64,000 bases of DNA from Clostridium sp. Marseille-Q2269 (GTDB lineage: Bacteria; Bacillota; Clostridia; Clostridiales; Clostridiaceae), in assembly GCF_943736985.1 (NCBI RefSeq), contig NZ_CALSFS010000010.1:62001-126000 (forward strand). Reading direction: 5' to 3'. Both the position numbers and the translations under genes were made by a program. The notes beneath the pieces are model-generated. The model was given only the letters and a program-made list of their open reading frames with translations. It ran no database searches and was not told the origin of the DNA. Below, piece after piece: positions 18,691 to 27,540 of this stretch. Position 1 is the first letter of the stretch. Every line of letters begins with the position of its first letter.

Positions 18691-19989
18691 TTAAGCCTCA
18701 TCTTCACCTAAATTCATATCATACTCCATATCTATATTTATAGAGTTTTCTTTTAACTTTTCTATATCAATTTCACTAAAATTACTGTTATCCAAATTTA
18801 TTTCTTGTGATTCTAAATTATTTAAATCATGGGATAAATCTATTTTTTCTATATTGGGCATTTCCATTTCATCTGTATTTTCCTGTTTTATTTTATCCAC
18901 ATTAATATTCTTTATTTCTTCCTGTGGAACTTTTTTCTCTACATATACATCGTTATCTTCCTCGTAAGGCACTTGTTGTTTTAGCCTTATATCCTCATTT
19001 TCATACTGTACTTCATCTTTTACAATTATATCTTTTTCTTCATTTTGCTCTTTTTCTTTTAAATTATAATCTGTTATTTCTTCCTTTAGAACTTCTTTAT
19101 TCATATATTCATCTGTTACTTCTTTATGTGGAACTTCTTCTTTTATTTCTACATCTCTTATTTCCTTATATGGCGTATTCTCTTCTATATTTACATCATT
19201 TACTTCTTCATATGGAATCTGTTGCTCCATATTTATATTTTTTATTTCTTCATATAAATGTTCTTCTTCTATATTGGTTTCTGGTATATCTTCATATATG
19301 GTGGCCTCTCTTACATTTACGGACTGCACATCTTCATATTGTACATCTTTCATATTTTCATACTGTACTTGTTCAATATCTTCATATTCTACATCTTCCA
19401 TATTTTCATACTGTACTTGTTCAATATCTTCATATTCTACATCTTCCATATTTTCATACTGTACTTGTTCAATATCTTCATATTCTACATTCTCATTATA
19501 ATTAATTCCTTGGTCATAATCTTCCATAATTTCTGTGTATTGATTTTCTGTGTCTAAAATTGTCCCCATACCAATCAATAAAGATAGTGAAAATTTATTT
19601 TCGTTTAAAGCTGCAATAAATGCTTCTTCAACAAATAGAATTGGCTTTATATCATCTGCAAAATTAACATCTACTGGAAGCAATCCAGAAATGATCTTAT
19701 TAACTTCTGTAGAATAAATATTGTCATCATATGGATTTTCTGAAAACAATATTCTTATATTTATAGACCCTTCTATAAAAATTTTATACTCTTCTTGAGT
19801 AAATATATACTGCCACTCAGTTATTTTAGGCTCTACAAAAACTTTTAAAATTTCTCCTATTTTTAGATTATTATTTACAAGACCTATTGTATAAGATTTA
19901 CACAATTCTTTATAGGGATATTGTATATTATGTTTACTTATTTCCTCTTGAGAAGTAATTCCTTCTATTTCTATAGGTTTATTTTCCAT
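18691..19989 (-). CDS. SPOCS (DUF3794) domain protein with long acidic repeat tail
   Basis: 432 residues in two parts. Residues 1 to about 150 resemble the SPOCS/DUF3794 domain of clostridial spore proteins such as SipL: PIEIEGITSQEEIS, YKELCKSYTIGL, LKIGEILKVFVEPKITEWQYIFTQ and FIEGSINIRILF. Residues about 165-400 are an extremely acidic, Y/E/V/N-rich tail of roughly 15-16-residue units of the type VEYEDIEQVQYENMED. Three consecutive units are near-identical and later ones are degenerate. The tail is probably extended and may mediate assembly. AGGAGTGTT precedes the ATG. Expression during sporulation is inferred from the domain, not from a visible promoter. Confidence 0.8.
   Translation of the reverse strand: MENKPIEIEGITSQEEISKHNIQYPYKELCKSYTIGLVNNNLKIGEILKVFVEPKITEWQYIFTQEEYKIFIEGSINIRILFSENPYDDNIYSTEVNKIISGLLPVDVNFADDIKPILFVEEAFIAALNENKFSLSLLIGMGTILDTENQYTEIMEDYDQGINYNENVEYEDIEQVQYENMEDVEYEDIEQVQYENMEDVEYEDIEQVQYENMKDVQYEDVQSVNVREATIYEDIPETNIEEEHLYEEIKNINMEQQIPYEEVNDVNIEENTPYKEIRDVEIKEEVPHKEVTDEYMNKEVLKEEITDYNLKEKEQNEEKDIIVKDEVQYENEDIRLKQQVPYEEDNDVYVEKKVPQEEIKNINVDKIKQENTDEMEMPNIEKIDLSHDLNNLESQEINLDNSNFSEIDIEKLKENSINIDMEYDMNLGEDEA
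19351..19490 (-). repeat. 48-bp in-frame tandem repeat
   Basis: Units begin at 19351, 19399 and 19447 (48-base spacing) and are essentially identical until the third diverges near 19491. Each encodes 16 residues (VEYEDIEQVQYENMED) and is itself two related 24-base halves. This is a minisatellite inside the SPOCS gene, where copy number can change without breaking the frame. Confidence 0.9.
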
Positions 19990-20237
19990 AATAACACTCC
20001 TTTCTTATAGAATTTGTCCTTTCATAAATAGTTTATGTTCTTTTATTTATAACGTGTAATTTTTAACTATAATAGAAATGAAATTTTTAGGAAAGATATA
20101 AATTTACTCAATACATTTTAAAATTAAATGTTCAAATTTAAACTTGTTTTTTTAATTGATATTAAATAAATAATTTTAATACTTATGATGTAGGTTATAA
20201 TAATAATAAATCCATATAGAAAGGAATATATAAAACA

Positions 20238-20573
20238 ATGGAATTTGAATTTGTTAAAATAGAAACCTTTATACCAGAAGAATATATAAGCCAATTAAGA
20301 AATGAATTAAATCATATAGGGGCTCTTAGCATAGGTGGAAACTATGATAACTGTATGATGATTTCTAAAGTTAATGGTTCATGGAGAGCTTTAGAAGGAT
20401 CAGATCCCTTTAAAGGTGAAATAGGTAAAATATGTGAAACAGAGGAATGTAAGATAGAATTTTGTTGTAATAAAGACGTATTAGAAAATGCAATATCTAC
20501 TATAAAAAAAGTTCATCCATATGAAATACCAGTGATAAATATAATTCCTATATTAAATCCTTTTAAATTTTAA
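20238..20573 (+). CDS. YqfO/NIF3-insert-like (CutA-fold) protein
   Basis: 111 residues resembling the alpha/beta insert domain of YqfO/NIF3-family proteins, which also occurs alone. Features are KIETFIPEEYISQLRNELNHIGALSIGGNYDNCM, the SWRALEGSDPFKGEIGK motif, and a final KKVHPYEIPVINIIPI. The family fold is a CutA/PII-like ferredoxin sandwich, probably homotrimeric. The molecular function of stand-alone versions is unsettled; a metal or nucleotide sensing role is a guess. It is a single gene facing convergently onto the broken response regulator, divergent from the SPOCS gene, with AAGGAA upstream. Confidence 0.85.
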   Translation: MEFEFVKIETFIPEEYISQLRNELNHIGALSIGGNYDNCMMISKVNGSWRALEGSDPFKGEIGKICETEECKIEFCCNKDVLENAISTIKKVHPYEIPVINIIPILNPFKF

Positions 20574-20585
20574 TTATATAAAATA

Positions 20586-20631
20586 AAAAATAAGAAAGTA
20601 TAACTTAGGACTTTTATTCTTTCTTATTTTT
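20586..20631. terminator. Bidirectional terminator
   Basis: Thirteen-base perfect arms (20586-20598, 20619-20631) rich in A on the left and T on the right, with a 20-base loop. It lies between convergent genes and has a T tail on either strand. Confidence 0.75.
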
Positions 20632-20649
20632 AATTAAAATACTTAAATT

Positions 20650-21330
20650 TTATATTCTATATCCTACTCTTCTAACAGTTTTTATATACATACAGTTTTT
20701 TGGATCTGTTTCTATCTTTCGCCTTATATTTGATATATGAACCATTACAGTATTATCCGATTTAAAAAAATTTTCTTTCCACACTCCTTTGTAAATTTCA
20801 GGTATACTCATGACTCTCCCCTTATTTTTTGCCAAAAGATCTAAAATACAAAACTCTTTTTGTGTGAAAATAATCTTTCTATTACCTATGAAAACTTGTT
20901 TTGTATTAGAATCAATCTTCAAGTCTCCTATTTTAATTATTGATTCACAATTGCAGCCTTTGGTAACTTTACTGTGCTTTTTTATTTCCAATCTTACTCT
21001 TAATATAAATTCTTCTCTAGTAAATTGCTTAGTTGTATATTCTGATGATAATCCAATTATTTTATCAACCACCTTACCTTCTTTTGTAGATAAAAATATT
21101 ATAGGTTTATTACATTTTTCTCTTATTTCATTACAAAGTTCAATTCTATTCAATTCATCTATCATTATATCTAATATTACTAAATCTACACACTCTTCCT
21201 TTATAATCTTTAAAGCATTATGACTATCTGAAACCTGTATTTTATCATAACCTTCATTTCTAAGATATGTAGAAACAGTGTTTGTTATTATATTATTATT
21301 ATCAACTATTAATATTTTTTCTAAGATTAA
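20650..21330 (-). pseudogene. OmpR-type response regulator, start codon lost
   Basis: The frame encodes KILIVDNNNIITNTVSTYL (receiver strand 1), LVILDIMID (phospho-acceptor Asp), a degraded TTKQFTREEF (Lys kept, Pro replaced by Gln) and a C-terminal OmpR winged helix ending in VMVHISNIRRKIETDPKN...TVRRVGYRI. No ATG, GTG or TTG occurs in frame between the upstream stop (21331-21333) and the receiver's first strand. The expected MEKILIVDD reads TTA-GAA-AAA. The second acidic residue of the usual DD pair is also Asn. The first internal start, at 21165, would remove most of the receiver. No sensor kinase is adjacent. It is probably a decaying orphan regulator. Confidence 0.7.
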
Positions 21331-21550
21331 TTATAGATTTTGTATGCACCTTCTTTTTTTCTATAAAAATAGTATAAAATATAAATATTAAAATATTAGT
21401 AAAGAATTCTTACGAATTATTAACATTATTAAATTGTTTATACTTATATTTAGCATCAATTGATAATTAAAAGGACAATTCATAAATTCATTATGCAATG
21501 GTTTTCCCATTATATAAAACATAATTCTTTTATAACAATATTGAAAGTAA

Positions 21551-21595
21551 ATAAACTATAGGCATTAGCTATTATAGCTAATGCCTATAGTTTAT
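21551..21595 (-). terminator. Terminator of the glucokinase gene
   Basis: Perfect 20-base arms (21551-21570, 21576-21595) with a five-base loop, 70 bases beyond the glucokinase stop. The rest of the 21331-21664 gap is AT-rich and shows nothing else. Confidence 0.85.
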
Positions 21596-21664
21596 TAATA
21601 ATGGTAATTTTATAACTTTGGAAATATATAAATTAATCATCTATACCATGTTAACTTTAATACA

Positions 21665-22612
21665 TTAATTTTCACTTTCAGTTATTGCCAAAGCTGCAGC
21701 TCCTAATACTCCTGCTTTTCCTCCAAGCTTTGCTTTTTCTATTTTACAGCTATCACTAATAGCCTTCCAACATCTATCTTTAACTTCTTTATTTATTGTA
21801 TTTATAACAATTTCTCCTCCGTTTATAACGCCTCCACCTATAACAACCATTTCTGGATCAAAGGTATTTACTATATTGGCTACAGTTATACCTAAATAAG
21901 ATAGACAGAATTCTAAGACTTCCTTTGAAATCTTGTCTTCATTTTTAGCTTCTTCAAAAACTTCCTTAGCAGTTAAATTGTCATATTTATTTAAAGAACT
22001 TTTACCATTTTTTTTACAGGCTTCTTTTGCCCTTTTCATTATTCCAGTACCAGAACCTAAACTTTCTGCACATCCTCTATTTCCGCAACCACATTCTGGG
22101 CCATCCTTCATAACTGTTGTGTGACCTATTTCTAAAGCATTTCCTGTATGTCCTCTATATATTTTATTATTTATTATAGCCCCTCCGCCAATACCTGTAC
22201 TAGCAGTTATGTATATCATATTTTCCGTGCCTTTTCCTGTACCAAACATAAATTCAGCTAAAGTAGCTACATTAGCATCATTATCTAAATATGCTGGAAT
22301 ATTATATTTCTCTTCTATAGGTTTAACCAAGCTAAAATTTTCAAAAGGTAAATTTGAAGATGAAAGTATTATCCCTCTCTTAACATCTAATGGTCCTGGT
22401 GAACCTATTCCTATAGCTCTAATTTCTTCTGTATTTATACCTTCTATAACATGATCAATAGTATCTATTATTTTATGTAATACTTCATTTTCTCCCTTAC
22501 TTGCCTCTGTTTTAACATGTCTTTCTTTTATTACATTTCCCTCTAAATCAACAAGTGCTGTATAAATCTTTGTTCCACCTAAATCAACACCTACTACATA
22601 TTTTTTATTCAT
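21665..22612 (-). CDS. glcK: ROK-family glucokinase
   Basis: 315 residues, the usual ROK glucokinase size; phosphorylates glucose with ATP in the cytoplasm. The phosphate-1 motif GVDLGGTKIYTALVDLEG opens the protein. ASTGIGGGAIINNKIYRG and EIGHTTVMKDGPECGCGNRGCAESLGSG carry the catalytic and zinc-binding (CxCGNxGC) residues, and VVIGGGVINGG is near the end. A LacI-type operator lies upstream and the LacI regulator gene lies just beyond, on the same strand, so this gene is likely its target. AGGTGATAAC precedes the ATG. Confidence 0.92.
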   Translation of the reverse strand: MNKKYVVGVDLGGTKIYTALVDLEGNVIKERHVKTEASKGENEVLHKIIDTIDHVIEGINTEEIRAIGIGSPGPLDVKRGIILSSSNLPFENFSLVKPIEEKYNIPAYLDNDANVATLAEFMFGTGKGTENMIYITASTGIGGGAIINNKIYRGHTGNALEIGHTTVMKDGPECGCGNRGCAESLGSGTGIMKRAKEACKKNGKSSLNKYDNLTAKEVFEEAKNEDKISKEVLEFCLSYLGITVANIVNTFDPEMVVIGGGVINGGEIVINTINKEVKDRCWKAISDSCKIEKAKLGGKAGVLGAAALAITESEN

Positions 22613-22830
22613 GTTATCACCTCAATAGTTAGTAATGTATATTTTTAAATTTTATGTTATAATTTTTAAATTTTATGTTATAATTTATAAAATTTATTGT
22701 TCATTTATATGATTTTCATTATATCAATGCTAGTAAAAGTTTACAACAAAAGGTGTTTTCAAATTCATTAATATCACTAATTTATTATGGTAAATTCAAC
22801 AAAATACTCACTATTTTTAGTATATCCTTG

Positions 22831-22846
22831 TGCAAACGTTTGTCCA
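22831..22846 (-). promoter_or_regulatory. LacI/GalR-type operator upstream of glcK
   Basis: TGCAAACGTTTGTC contains the perfect decamer CAAACGTTTG (22833-22842) with the central CG pair typical of LacI-family operators and of cre sites. It lies in the glcK upstream region, about 220 bases before the start and about 50 bases beyond the LacI gene's stop. The 22613-22897 gap also holds a 21-base tandem duplication (about 22641-22686) of AT-rich sequence. Confidence 0.6.
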
Positions 22847-22897
22847 AAAGTTTATATTAATTATATGTATTTTTATATACTATATAAAAATACCAAT

Positions 22898-23899
22898 CTA
22901 TCTAAAGGATTCTCTTTCCATAAAAATTGTTTCCACTATATAATGAGTTCTTGAATTATCTATTCCTTCTATATTATCTATCAATAACTTAGTAGCATAA
23001 TATCCAAGGGCTGACCCATTTATATCTACAGAAGCTAATTGAGGTCTTTGAAATATATCTAATGGTATATTATTAAACCCAACTATAGAAGTATTATTTA
23101 AATTTTTTTCTTGTAATGCCTTCATAGCCCCTATAGCTAATAAATCATCCATTGCAACTACTGCTGTAGGAATTGTTTTTTGTAATAATTTATTCATCTC
23201 AGCAAAACCTTCTTCTTCTTTAAACTCCTGCCCATAACTAATCAGCTTTTTATTAAAACTAATTCCATTCATCTCTAGCGCTACTCTATATCCCATTTCT
23301 CTATGCTTGCACATATTTAAATCCTTTTCAGCTCCTATTAAAGCTATCTTTGTATGTCCTTTATTTATTAATTTACTAACTATTTTATACATAACCTTAA
23401 AATTATCATTATCAACCCATAGTATTCCTTCTGTATCTTTCAATCTTCCCATAATAACAAAAGGAAAATTTATATCTTTTAAATATTTTATATTTTCATC
23501 ATTTTCTTTTGGCCTTAGTAAAAGTATACCTTCTATTAATCCACTACTTGTTAAATCTCTTATATGTTTTTTCTCACTTTCTTTATTATTACTAAACGCA
23601 TAAGTTATGTAATATTCTTTTTTTTCAGCATAGGAACTTATACCTTTCATAGCTTGTATAAAGAATGGATTTGATAATAAATTTTCTGCTTCTTCTGGAA
23701 GCACTACTCCTAATATTCTAGTTTTATTATTAACTAATCCCCTTGCTATTGCATTGGGTTTATATTTAAGTTTTTCTATAATTTTGTATACCTTTTCTTT
23801 TGTTTCATCACTTATTCTTGGATGATTTGATAATACTCTTGAAACTGTAGAAGGTGAAACGTTTGCTTCTTTAGCCACATCTTTTATAGTAATTTTCAT
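22898..23899 (-). CDS. LacI-family transcriptional regulator
   Basis: 333 residues from the ATG at 23899, chosen because MKITIKDVAKEANVSPSTVSRVLSNHPRIS is the invariant LacI start and AAAGGAGATAA precedes it. The headpiece and hinge (RGLVNNKTRILGVVLP) lead into a periplasmic-binding-protein-like sensor with AVVAMDDLLAIGAMKALQE and SIVGFNNIPL. It probably represses the adjacent glucokinase and itself through CAAACGTTTG-type sites. The sugar effector is not evident, but maltose-type regulators have a similar layout. Confidence 0.9.
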   Translation of the reverse strand: MKITIKDVAKEANVSPSTVSRVLSNHPRISDETKEKVYKIIEKLKYKPNAIARGLVNNKTRILGVVLPEEAENLLSNPFFIQAMKGISSYAEKKEYYITYAFSNNKESEKKHIRDLTSSGLIEGILLLRPKENDENIKYLKDINFPFVIMGRLKDTEGILWVDNDNFKVMYKIVSKLINKGHTKIALIGAEKDLNMCKHREMGYRVALEMNGISFNKKLISYGQEFKEEEGFAEMNKLLQKTIPTAVVAMDDLLAIGAMKALQEKNLNNTSIVGFNNIPLDIFQRPQLASVDINGSALGYYATKLLIDNIEGIDNSRTHYIVETIFMERESFR

Positions 23900-24083
23900 T
23901 CTATTATCTCCTTTTAATACATTATATATAGTAACACAAAACTTTATTTTACTTATATTATCCATATATTATATAATTTTATGTTACAAATAAATATTTT
24001 AATTAAAAGTAATCATCTATAGCTTACCAACTAATTTAAATTTTCTCAAGAAAAAATTATAAATAAGAAAAATTTAAATATTA

Positions 24084-24118
24084 AAGCCTATAAATTGTAA
24101 CAATAAATTTATAGGCTT
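24084..24118 (-). terminator. Terminator of the ferritin-like gene
   Basis: Perfect 13-base arms AAGCCTATAAATT and AATTTATAGGCTT (24084-24096, 24106-24118) with a nine-base loop, just downstream of the minus-strand gene ending at 24171. Confidence 0.75.
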
Positions 24119-24170
24119 ATAATATAAATTTCCAATAATAATTTACTCATAAAAATTTACTATTTTTATA

Positions 24171-24626
24171 TTATCTATTATAGTTTCTAATAATTTCGTT
24201 AAGAGTATTTAAATGAGTGTAATAATCATTGACTATAGCAATAACTTCCTTCATCAAACTAGAATCTAAGTCCTTATTTTCTTCTTTAAACTTTTCTGCT
24301 TGCTTTATTCCCATTTCCATAGCTTTTATAGCATGATCACAAACTTCTAGGTCATTATTTACAGGTATTAGCTTTATCTTTTGAAAAAATTCTGCCATAG
24401 TTCCAGAAAAACCCAAAGTATCTGGAGCATTTTCTCCCATTTGTTCTATTCTATTAGTAATAGCTTCTTCATGTCTTTTAAAAGACTCTATAATATTTCT
24501 TAATTCATCTTTAAGTTCTACATTTTGAGCCTTATCAAGATAATCTTTAAAAGTACTACCACCCATGTGTATACCTTTTAAAAATTTATCCATTTTTTTT
24601 GCATCCTTTTCTAATAATGTATTCAT
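24171..24626 (-). CDS. DUF2383 ferritin-like four-helix protein
   Basis: 151 residues, almost entirely helical by pattern, matching the DUF2383/PA2169 ferritin-like four-helix bundle. There are carboxylate/histidine pairs in helices 2 to 4 (ESFKRHEEAITNRIEQMG, EVCDHAIKAMEMGIKQAEKF, NDYYTHLNTLNEII). Such proteins are found in sporeformers and under oxidative or stress control, but their substrate is not established; a di-metal site is inferred from the helix motifs. AGGTGATTTTACT precedes the ATG. The gene is single. Confidence 0.8.
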   Translation of the reverse strand: MNTLLEKDAKKMDKFLKGIHMGGSTFKDYLDKAQNVELKDELRNIIESFKRHEEAITNRIEQMGENAPDTLGFSGTMAEFFQKIKLIPVNNDLEVCDHAIKAMEMGIKQAEKFKEENKDLDSSLMKEVIAIVNDYYTHLNTLNEIIRNYNR

Positions 24627-24866
24627 AGTAAAATCACCTCAACTTATTTTTATCCTATAGCATCTTTATTATACTTATATAAATTTCAAAAAATAAAAGA
24701 ACTGTCTCATAATGTATGAAAATACAATATAAGAAGTCCTTTCTCTATTCTATATCTAAATTTTATTTAAAAAATTAATAATTAACAATATATTTTAGAT
24801 TATTTTAAAATATTTTTGTATAACAATTTATTTTGACTCAACCTCTTTATTATATTAATTATATAA

Positions 24867-25535
24867 TTAGATCCATTCAATAACTTCCTTTTTTGATTGT
24901 CTTGTTTTTTCATATATTTCAGCTTTTGGTGAGCGATATCCGAAAGCTACCATAACTGAAGCACTATAATGATCTGAATCCATTATATTGTTATTTTTTA
25001 ATATTTCATTTATTTTTTCTCTATCAAAGCCCTCCATTGGACAAGAATCTATTCCAATTTGTGCAGCCGCAGACATCATATTAGCTAATGGAATATATGT
25101 TTGCTTTGAAGCCCAGTCAAATAATTTTCTTTCATCAGTTAAATCAAAGTCATTTTTTTGAAATTTAGAATAAAAATCTGCCTTCATTTCTACAACATCA
25201 GATGGCAATTTTTGTACATTATTCATTATATTAAAAGTGTAATCAGATCCTGCAGCAGTATCAATAGCTTTTCTTGCAAGAATTATAACAAAGTAACTAG
25301 CTGTTGGTAGTTGACCTTGAGCTCCCCATGAATATTTCTTTAATTCTTCTCTTATTTTTTTATCCTGTACTACAATAAATCTCCATGGTTCAAATCCAAA
25401 TGAGCTGGGTGATAATCTAGCTGTTTCCAATATAAAATCAAAGTCTTCTTTAGAAACCTTTTTTTCAGGATCAAATTCCTTACACGCATATCTAAATTTA
25501 AAAGCATTTAAAATTTCTTGTTTTTTATTTTCCAT
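24867..25535 (-). CDS. Nitroreductase-family NAD(P)H oxidoreductase
   Basis: About 222 residues of the NfsB/YdgI type, an FMN enzyme reducing nitro, quinone or enone substrates with NAD(P)H. Evidence includes the FKFRYACKEFDPEKKVS arginine-rich FMN-binding start, ARLSPSSFGFEPWRFIVV, the MMSAAAQIGIDSCPMEGFD segment, and the C-terminal MVAFGYRSP. ATG at 25535 is chosen because AAGGAGT lies seven bases upstream; a GTG at 25544 overlaps that ribosome site. The gene is divergent from an HxlR regulator that probably controls it in response to electrophiles or oxidants. Confidence 0.9.
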   Translation of the reverse strand: MENKKQEILNAFKFRYACKEFDPEKKVSKEDFDFILETARLSPSSFGFEPWRFIVVQDKKIREELKKYSWGAQGQLPTASYFVIILARKAIDTAAGSDYTFNIMNNVQKLPSDVVEMKADFYSKFQKNDFDLTDERKLFDWASKQTYIPLANMMSAAAQIGIDSCPMEGFDREKINEILKNNNIMDSDHYSASVMVAFGYRSPKAEIYEKTRQSKKEVIEWI

Positions 25536-25562
25536 TACTTTCACTCCTTTTCTTACTTATAT

Positions 25563-25633
25563 CTTAGTGTTATACTAAGAATAAATTAATATTCTATTAA
25601 TAACAAGTATGCACTTATTTGTTAGATACTAAC
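25563..25633. promoter_or_regulatory. Candidate HxlR operators in divergent promoter
   Basis: Two short imperfect palindromes, CTTAGTGTTATACTAAG (25563-25579) and GTTAGATACTAAC (25621-25633), lie between the nitroreductase and HxlR genes. They share TTAG...CTAA half-sites. HxlR-family regulators of divergent reductases bind such paired sites. Confidence 0.45.
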
Positions 25634-25650
25634 TTAAAGGAGAGCAATGG

Positions 25651-25989
25651 ATGAATAAAGAACAAAATGATAAAAAAATATGTTTAAGAGCTACATGCCC
25701 AATGGAATTTACCATGAATGAAATCGCTGGCAAATGGAAGCTAGTTATACTTTGGCATATTTATGATGAAAAAAATATTAGATACGGTGAATTAAAAAGA
25801 GCAGTAAATAATATATCCCACAAGATGTTAAGCAATCAATTAAAAGAATTAATTGATTCTGAATTAGTCCATAGAAAATTATATAATGAAGTCCCTCCTA
25901 AGGTAGAATATTCATTAACCACTAAAGGTAAAACCCTTATACCCTTATTAAATATGATGTATAATTGGGGATTAGAATTTATGAACTAA
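25651..25989 (+). CDS. HxlR-family regulator
   Basis: 112-residue winged-helix protein of the HxlR/HypR group. The N-terminal CLRATCPMEFTMNEIAGKWKLVILWHI carries the conserved Cys before CP that senses thiol-reactive compounds in HypR and YodB. The recognition region KRAVNNISHKMLSNQLKELIDSELVHRKLYNEVPPKVEYSLT is canonical. It is divergent from the nitroreductase gene, the usual arrangement for electrophile-responsive pairs. AAAGGAGA precedes the ATG. The inducing ligand is not readable from the sequence. Confidence 0.9.
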   Translation: MNKEQNDKKICLRATCPMEFTMNEIAGKWKLVILWHIYDEKNIRYGELKRAVNNISHKMLSNQLKELIDSELVHRKLYNEVPPKVEYSLTTKGKTLIPLLNMMYNWGLEFMN

Positions 25990-26014
25990 ACATTGTATGA
26001 TAACTTTGTATATA

Positions 26015-26103
26015 AATTAACTTGTTGTGCTAGTTAAAGTCAGCTTATAAAATTATATTTTACACATTAAACTAAGGCTAAGAACTGTCAGTAATATTGG
26101 CTC
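26015..26103. repeat. Dispersed non-coding repeat, copy B
   Basis: Second copy of the element at 10741-10830. The identical 24-base opening is followed by a region with roughly three quarters of positions matching. It begins 25 bases after the HxlR stop. Downstream, 26104-26262 is AT-rich without another recognisable feature. Confidence 0.65.
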
Positions 26104-26262
26104 AAAGTTTAACTTATCAAAATATGATTTCTAAAGCCACTTTAAATAGCACGAGATATTAGTTTTTGTACTTAGCTATAATTATATTAAATTCTTTAAT
26201 CTAAATGTAAATATAATTATATTAATATATTCTAAATAAAATAAAAACTATAAAAATACTAT

Positions 26263-27078
26263 CTACTTATCTTTATTACGTTTTATTTCTTCTTTTAGTG
26301 CTTTTATTTCCTTATCCTTAGTGGCTATTATTTTCTCATACTTTCCTTCTCTTTCCCCCCAATTTTTATTAAGTAAATTTATAAACGAAGCCATTTCATC
26401 TGCACTTCCTGAAATACGATTAAATAAAAGAAGATTTAATGCTAACACTTCTGGAATTTCTTTATGACAATATCTCAATTGATGATCAATTTCTCCATAA
26501 CCTTCTTCAAATATTGTCCTTACTTGAATTTCTGCTATAACCCTTTGATTTGTTGGAAAAAATTCTATTAAATAATGCACAGATCTATATCCGGATTTTC
26601 TTGATTGAATTTGAATATTAAGTTCATCAAATCTTTTAGTGTCATCTCCTTCTCTAACATTAGCAGTTATCTCTATAACTTTCCAAGTATCCAAGATGAA
26701 TTTATGTATGTCTTCCCAATCCTGTTTAAATATATGTATAACCCTAATACCTATTAGATCATTTATTTCCTCTTTATAATTCTCAACAGTAAACTGAAAA
26801 TCTTCACCATATTTTTCTTTTCTATTAGGAGTCTTTCTAATAATTTTTTCTATTAATCTTTCAGGATCTTTAACCCTAGATTTAACAGAATGTATTTTGT
26901 TATGGGTTCTTAATATATTAGATATAAAATCACTTTGGCTTTCGTAAGTATCTCTATATTTATTAAAATCTAAATATATATCATTTAAATTATCCCATTG
27001 TATTTTGTTTTTAATAATATCTTGTTCTATTGAAGGATACTTTTTAAAAAAATCTTCTTTTATAAGTTTGTTTTTCAT
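26263..27078 (-). CDS. RelA/SpoT-domain small alarmone synthetase-like protein
   Basis: 271 residues with a single RelA/SpoT synthetase domain (about 60-210) and a C-terminal coiled coil (YEKIIATKDKEIKALKEEIKRNK). Synthetase motifs are present: DLIGIRVIHIF, SRKSGYRSVHYLIEF and EIQVRTIFEEGYGEIDHQLRY. There is no HD hydrolase, TGS or ACT domain. Proteins of this kind transfer pyrophosphate from ATP to GTP or GDP and work without ribosomes. It is longer than RelP/RelQ (about 210). It follows a degenerate locus behind a truncated T-box, so it may now be read from upstream. GGGAGGAAAGC precedes the ATG. Confidence 0.85.
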   Translation of the reverse strand: MKNKLIKEDFFKKYPSIEQDIIKNKIQWDNLNDIYLDFNKYRDTYESQSDFISNILRTHNKIHSVKSRVKDPERLIEKIIRKTPNRKEKYGEDFQFTVENYKEEINDLIGIRVIHIFKQDWEDIHKFILDTWKVIEITANVREGDDTKRFDELNIQIQSRKSGYRSVHYLIEFFPTNQRVIAEIQVRTIFEEGYGEIDHQLRYCHKEIPEVLALNLLLFNRISGSADEMASFINLLNKNWGEREGKYEKIIATKDKEIKALKEEIKRNKDK

Positions 27079-27115
27079 GCTTTCCTCCCATTTGATAGAC
27101 TTTTTTGTTATGCCT

Positions 27116-27321
27116 TTAAATATGAATTATATAAACTTCTACATATGAATTCTTATAAAAATAAAATTTAGGAATTACAAGAGATGATGTGAAATCACTT
27201 ACTCCTTGATCAAATGTTATTACCTGGGAAATTCCACTTAATACAATCATTAATTCTGTAAAAATTTTACTATATTTGAATATTTATCAAAAACTATATC
27301 TATAAGTTCTCTTAAATTCAA
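27116..27321 (-). pseudogene. Broken small gene downstream of a T-box
   Basis: An excellent ribosome site (GGGAGGTGATAAC) precedes a TTG at 27321 that starts MNLRELIDIVFDKYSNIVKF, but the frame ends at 27250. Moving one base over at the A/T run near 27263 continues as FTELMIVLSGISQVITFDQGVSDFTSSL and runs to a stop at 27116. Read together this is a protein of about 68 residues with a one-base deletion. I do not recognise the family. The 27322-27540 interval has no other feature. Confidence 0.45.
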
Positions 27322-27540
27322 TAGTTATCACCTCCCACATTATTATATATCAAGAACATGGGTATTTTAAAATATATTTTTCTATGTGATTTTAAACTTT
27401 AATGCTTTAAATATAAACATCCACCTAATAAATATATAGATTAACTATTAGTTGAATATTCTTTTATTTTTAAAATTATTTCTTTTGTCAGTTGATAATA
27501 TCATCCTTAATGTCAATATCCATTTCATCGCCCTGTTTAA

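Noticed and set aside
19351-19490. Possible CRISPR array
   Set aside because: Repeats are contiguous with no unique spacers and keep an in-frame coding sequence; no cas genes are nearby.
19258-19557. Long open frames on the plus strand opposite the SPOCS-domain gene
   Set aside because: They are antisense shadows of the 48-bp repeats: low-complexity Phe/Tyr/Ile/Leu or Ser/Cys strings, no ribosome site, and the real gene on the minus strand has domain similarity.
22641-22686. 21-base tandem duplication of AT-rich sequence before glcK
   Set aside because: Only two copies of near-homopolymeric A/T sequence; more likely slippage than a regulatory element.
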